DNA of 9,556 nt. Origin: SCGC-AAA076-P13 sp965656035. Its GTDB lineage: Bacteria > Pseudomonadota > Gammaproteobacteria > Magnimaribacterales > D2472. The stretch lies in contig CBFHIO010000041.1 of assembly GCA_965656035.1 (NCBI GenBank), positions 1 to 9,556 of the forward strand. The letters run 5' to 3'. Made by a program: the position numbers and the translations under genes. This document shows positions 6,961-9,556 of the stretch, piece after piece (the stretch's first letter is position 1; each line of letters starts with the position of its first letter). The notes beneath the pieces are model-generated. The model had not been told where the DNA came from. It ran no database searches and saw nothing but the letters and a program-made list of their open reading frames with translations.

Positions 6961-7599
6961 TTATGTTGTTAAATTTGAAATTTTCATCGAAATGATTGAG
7001 ATAGAAGCATTATCAGTGTATTTCTCTTTCGCGAGATTATACTGATCTTTTGCAAGATCCAACTTACCTTGTTTATAAAGAATATCTCCAACAAGTTCAT
7101 GTATAGAAGCATTTGATGAGGAATACTCCTCTAAAATTTGTAGTGCTTTGTCATAATTTTCTTGCGCATACATAATTCTTGCAGCATTAATACTTGCAAT
7201 CTTGCTAAATAAATCATTACCGCCGATACCTTTAGTATTATCTTTTAGAGCAAGAAAATAATTGAGAGCTAACTCAAGATCTCCATTTTTTGCTGAAAGC
7301 GATGCTTGATTAAGTAATGCGATGTTTGCGTATCCTGTTTTTTTATATGAATTAATCAAATCATCAAATAATTCATCAGAAAGTAACTTTCCTTCTTCTG
7401 TATCTGTTTCTTGTGCAATCCACTTATTATAAATTTCAGCAGCTTGAACATTATTTATGTTTTTAATTTGATTATTAATTAAATTAGCTGAAACTAATAC
7501 AAGTATAGCGCCAATAATCAAAAGCATAGGCTTTCTGTAATTCATATAAAAATTACGTAATGAAGTTATAGCTGTATTATTTTCCAAAATTTCATTCAT
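6961..7599 (-). CDS. yfgM: YfgM family inner-membrane TPR protein (SecYEG/PpiD-associated)
   Basis: Single-pass inner-membrane protein with a periplasmic TPR-like domain. In E. coli, YfgM binds SecYEG together with the chaperone PpiD and is thought to help hand proteins on to the envelope. It has 212 residues (E. coli 206). A short cytoplasmic N-terminus is followed by one membrane segment, PMLLIIGAILVLVSANLI (24-41), after the RKP of NYRKP, giving an N-in/C-out topology. The rest is helical with TPR-like pairs: NIALLNQASLSAKNGDLELA (92-111), then YDKALQILEEYS (149-160) and LVGDILYKQGKLDLAKDQYN (169-188). The sequence diverges from E. coli, so the call rests on architecture, length and position between hisS and bamB. 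The ATG has AAAGGA at 7612-7607 with a 7-nt spacer. The start lies 15 nt after the hisS stop. Confidence 0.88.
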   Translation of the reverse strand: MNEILENNTAITSLRNFYMNYRKPMLLIIGAILVLVSANLINNQIKNINNVQAAEIYNKWIAQETDTEEGKLLSDELFDDLINSYKKTGYANIALLNQASLSAKNGDLELALNYFLALKDNTKGIGGNDLFSKIASINAARIMYAQENYDKALQILEEYSSSNASIHELVGDILYKQGKLDLAKDQYNLAKEKYTDNASISIISMKISNLTT

Positions 7600-7606
7600 A
7601 AATATT

Positions 7607-7612
7607 TCCTTT
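7607..7612 (-). promoter_or_regulatory. Shine-Dalgarno sequence of yfgM
   Basis: AAAGGA lies 7 nt upstream of the yfgM ATG, in the short gap after the hisS TAG stop. It is one of the few strong ribosome binding sites in the window and supports the ATG at 7599. Confidence 0.7.
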
Positions 7613-7614
7613 AA

Positions 7615-8877
7615 CTACAACGATTCATAAAAACTATACAAATCTTCAATTGAGACAGTTTGCTGCTCCCCAAGTTCATCTTTTAAAGATTTTATAACAG
7701 CCGTTTTACTCTTTAACTCTTCATCACCAATAATAATTACGTAATGTGAATTATTCTTATTAGCCTTTCTCATCTTTGATTTAAGACTTCCCTCTGATAA
7801 ATTAATGTCAAGAGTGATATTGCTATTAATTGATCTTAGATGGTGCGCTATTTTATATGCTTTTGGTTCTAAATTGCTAGCTGCAATAACAAAAGTAACT
7901 AATTTTCTGTCTACTAGCTCTACTTTTGCAATATTTGCCAATCTTTCAAGCCCTATAGCCATACCAATTGCAGGCATATTTTTTCCTCCAAGTTGAGAAG
8001 AAAGTTGATCATATCTTCCGCCACCTAAAAATGAATCTTGTGCACCCAGCTCTGAAGATATGGCTTCAAATACAAAACCAGAATAATAATCTAAACCTCT
8101 AACTAAATTATGATCAATTTCGATTTTGCATAAATCTGAGAATTCATTTTTTATAGACTCAAGCAAGTTAATTGAACTTTGGTCTATAAATTCTTTTATA
8201 GAGGGTGCATTTTGTAAAATTGCCTGAGTTTTAGAATTTTTTGAGTCAAGAACTCTCAGTGGATTTTTACTAAGTCTTTCTAAATCTTTTTCATCAAGAT
8301 CTTTTTTAAATGGTTCCAAGAAACTAACAAGAGTTTTACAAAAAGACTGTTTATTTTCTCTAGTTCCCAAGTGGTTAATTTTGATACAGCAATTTTTAAG
8401 TTTAAATTGATAAATAACACTGCATACCACTGAAATCATCTCATACTCTGGCAAGCCCTCTGGTATGCCAAGCACCTCAATACCAGCTTGATTGAATTGT
8501 CTATATCTACCTTTTTGTGGTCTTTCATATCTCCACATAGGTCCCAAATACCATAATTTATGATTTGTTTGATCTAATTTTTTCTCAATGATTGACCTAA
8601 TTACGCTTGCAGTTCCCTCAGGTCTCATTGCAATGGTTTTATCATTTCTGTCATTGAACGAATAAATTTCTTTATTAACAATATCTGAAGAGTCACCAAC
8701 ACTTCTTTTGTATAAATTTGCATCTTCTAGCACAGGGGTTCGTATTTCTTGGAATTTATAACTTGTAAATATGTTTTTAATTATTTTTTCTACTTCAAAT
8801 AACTTAGATGATACGTTGGACATATCTCCATCATCATACTGATCTAACATGCCTGTTAATGATTGAATTTTATCCAA
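7615..8877 (-). CDS. hisS: Histidyl-tRNA synthetase (TTG start)
   Basis: Class II aminoacyl-tRNA synthetase that charges tRNA-His in the cytoplasm. It has 420 residues from the chosen start (E. coli 424). Visible motifs, in this numbering: motif 1 region EIRTPVLE (44-51); MRPEGTASVIRS (84-95); motif 2 GPMWRYERPQKGRYRQF (112-128); NPLRVLDSKN (205-214); histidine-specific LVRGLDYYSG (258-267) and GGGRYDQL (285-292); motif 3 GMAIGLERL (305-313). The anticodon-binding domain occupies about 326-420. No ATG lies at the expected N-terminus. TTG at 8877 is the best start: one base after the ispG stop, AAGGGG 5 nt upstream, and DKIQSLTGM aligns with the family's KNIQAIRGM. Another TTG at 8892 lies upstream of that Shine-Dalgarno sequence and is less likely. 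The first ATG falls at codon 10 and would remove conserved residues. The stop is TAG, 15 nt before yfgM. Confidence 0.97.
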   Translation of the reverse strand: MDKIQSLTGMLDQYDDGDMSNVSSKLFEVEKIIKNIFTSYKFQEIRTPVLEDANLYKRSVGDSSDIVNKEIYSFNDRNDKTIAMRPEGTASVIRSIIEKKLDQTNHKLWYLGPMWRYERPQKGRYRQFNQAGIEVLGIPEGLPEYEMISVVCSVIYQFKLKNCCIKINHLGTRENKQSFCKTLVSFLEPFKKDLDEKDLERLSKNPLRVLDSKNSKTQAILQNAPSIKEFIDQSSINLLESIKNEFSDLCKIEIDHNLVRGLDYYSGFVFEAISSELGAQDSFLGGGRYDQLSSQLGGKNMPAIGMAIGLERLANIAKVELVDRKLVTFVIAASNLEPKAYKIAHHLRSINSNITLDINLSEGSLKSKMRKANKNNSHYVIIIGDEELKSKTAVIKSLKDELGEQQTVSIEDLYSFYESL

Positions 8878-8878
8878 T

Positions 8879-9556
8879 TTATCCCCTTGCAATAATGTCT
8901 TCTGTGTTTCTTGATGATAGCTTTTCTCTTACCTTTTCTTCTATCTCTTTCACTAAATTTTCACTGCTAATTTTTTTATCAGGCATACCATCAACATAAA
9001 GTAAATTTTTAGGACTTGCTCCAGTTAAACCAATTTCTGCTGCCTTACTTTCACCTGGACCATTTACATAACAACCAATGATAGCAACTTCTATATCATC
9101 GGATATGTCCTCGAGACGCTCCTCAAGCTCATTAACTACTTCAATAACATTAAAGTTTTGTCTAGAGCAGCTAGGACAAGCAATTATTTTTACTCCCCTG
9201 CTTCTAATATTAAGACTTTTTAAGATATCCCAACCAACTTTAATCTCATCGACTGGATTAGATGCTAATGAAATTCTAATAGTATCTCCTATACCCTCAG
9301 ATAAAAGCATTCCAACTCCAATAGAGGATTTTACTGTGCCAGCACGAAAACTTCCTGCTTCAGTTATGCCTAGATGAAGGGGCTGATTAATTAGATTAGA
9401 TATTTTCCTATACGCATCAACAGTCATCTCAATATTTGAGGCTTTTAAACTCATTTTAAAATTATCAAAGTTAAATCTATCTAATATATCAACATGTCTC
9501 AGGGCAGATTCAGCCAATGCATCAGAATTTGGTTCACCGTATTTTTTTTGTAAGTC
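8879..9556 (-). CDS. ispG: 4-hydroxy-3-methylbut-2-enyl diphosphate synthase (flavodoxin), C-terminal part; 5' end outside window
   Basis: Penultimate enzyme of the MEP (non-mevalonate) isoprenoid pathway, converting 2-C-methyl-D-erythritol 2,4-cyclodiphosphate to HMBPP with a [4Fe-4S] cluster. The 225 residues seen (the frame runs open to the window edge) match about residues 150-372 of E. coli IspG. They begin DLQKKYGEPNSDA, then SALRHVDILDRFNFDNFK, NQPLHLGITEAGSFRAG and LLSEGIGDTIRISLASNPVDEIKVG. The cluster ligands are the two Cys of IIACPSCSRQ (visible-part residues 127 and 130) and the Cys of IIGCYVNGPGE (162), equivalent to E. coli C270, C273 and C305. The Glu of NGPGE (169) matches the catalytic E312. 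Its last codons overlap the hisS Shine-Dalgarno sequence, so ispG and hisS are co-transcribed and probably translationally coupled. A TTG at 9517 is internal, not the start. Confidence 0.97.
   Translation of the reverse strand, partial: DLQKKYGEPNSDALAESALRHVDILDRFNFDNFKMSLKASNIEMTVDAYRKISNLINQPLHLGITEAGSFRAGTVKSSIGVGMLLSEGIGDTIRISLASNPVDEIKVGWDILKSLNIRSRGVKIIACPSCSRQNFNVIEVVNELEERLEDISDDIEVAIIGCYVNGPGESKAAEIGLTGASPKNLLYVDGMPDKKISSENLVKEIEEKVREKLSSRNTEDIIARG
8883..8888 (-). promoter_or_regulatory. Shine-Dalgarno sequence deciding the hisS TTG start
   Basis: AAGGGG lies inside the last codons of ispG (GCA AGG GGA TAA) and 5 nt before the TTG at 8877. Its position rules against the upstream TTG at 8892, which would place this site inside hisS. 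Confidence 0.65.

Noticed and set aside
9078..9377. 99-codon open frame on the plus strand
   Set aside because: It is antisense to the strongly conserved C-terminal part of ispG, including the cluster-binding cysteines.
9515..9517. TTG as the start of ispG
   Set aside because: The frame stays open to the window edge, and the 13 codons before it match IspG (DLQKKYGEP), so this is an internal Leu codon.
1..9556. Search for an undescribed system (defence, mobile element, CRISPR, phage remnant, novel RNA)
   Set aside because: Nearly every base belongs to nine recognised core genes in a known order. No cargo gene, direct-repeat array, integrase, tRNA or foreign-looking stretch was found.

Overview
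This window is AT-rich, about one third G+C by eye. It comes from a compact bacterial chromosome, and all nine genes lie on the minus strand. Gene content points to a gammaproteobacterium: ispG-hisS-yfgM-bamB-der is a classic gammaproteobacterial cluster, and SdhB, BamB and Der resemble the E. coli proteins down to residue numbering. Low G+C, very short intergenic gaps and overlapping genes suggest a streamlined marine lineage such as SAR86. A SUP05-like bacterium or a symbiont is not excluded. The lineage is inferred; no marker gene settles it. Standard genetic code fits: TAA, TAG and TGA all act as stops.

Transcription runs from high to low coordinates. Block 1 (9556-4392) holds ispG (5' part outside the window), hisS, yfgM, bamB and der. 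These cover isoprenoid precursor synthesis, histidyl-tRNA charging, a membrane chaperone-like TPR protein, an outer-membrane assembly lipoprotein and a ribosome-assembly GTPase. Gaps are 1, 15, 3 and 13 nt, so this is very probably one transcription unit.

Between der and sdhC lies the only sizeable gap (77-98 bp, depending on the sdhC start). It holds a perfect AT-only inverted repeat over the der stop codon (probable terminator), two TATAAT hexamers 10 bp apart (probable sdh promoter) and a short dyad next to the sdhC start.

Block 2 (4293 or 4314 down to 1) holds sdhC, sdhD, sdhA, sdhB and the first 340 codons of sucA. Its junctions are an ATGA overlap, a 3-nt gap, a TAATG overlap and a 6-nt gap. 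It encodes succinate dehydrogenase (complex II) plus the E1 subunit of 2-oxoglutarate dehydrogenase, adjacent TCA-cycle enzymes in the same sdhCDAB-sucA order as E. coli.

I see no mobile element, CRISPR, tRNA, rRNA or unknown gene system. This is core housekeeping DNA. The points worth a second look are the der/sdhC junction, a TTG start for hisS and divergent motif residues in the second G domain of Der.
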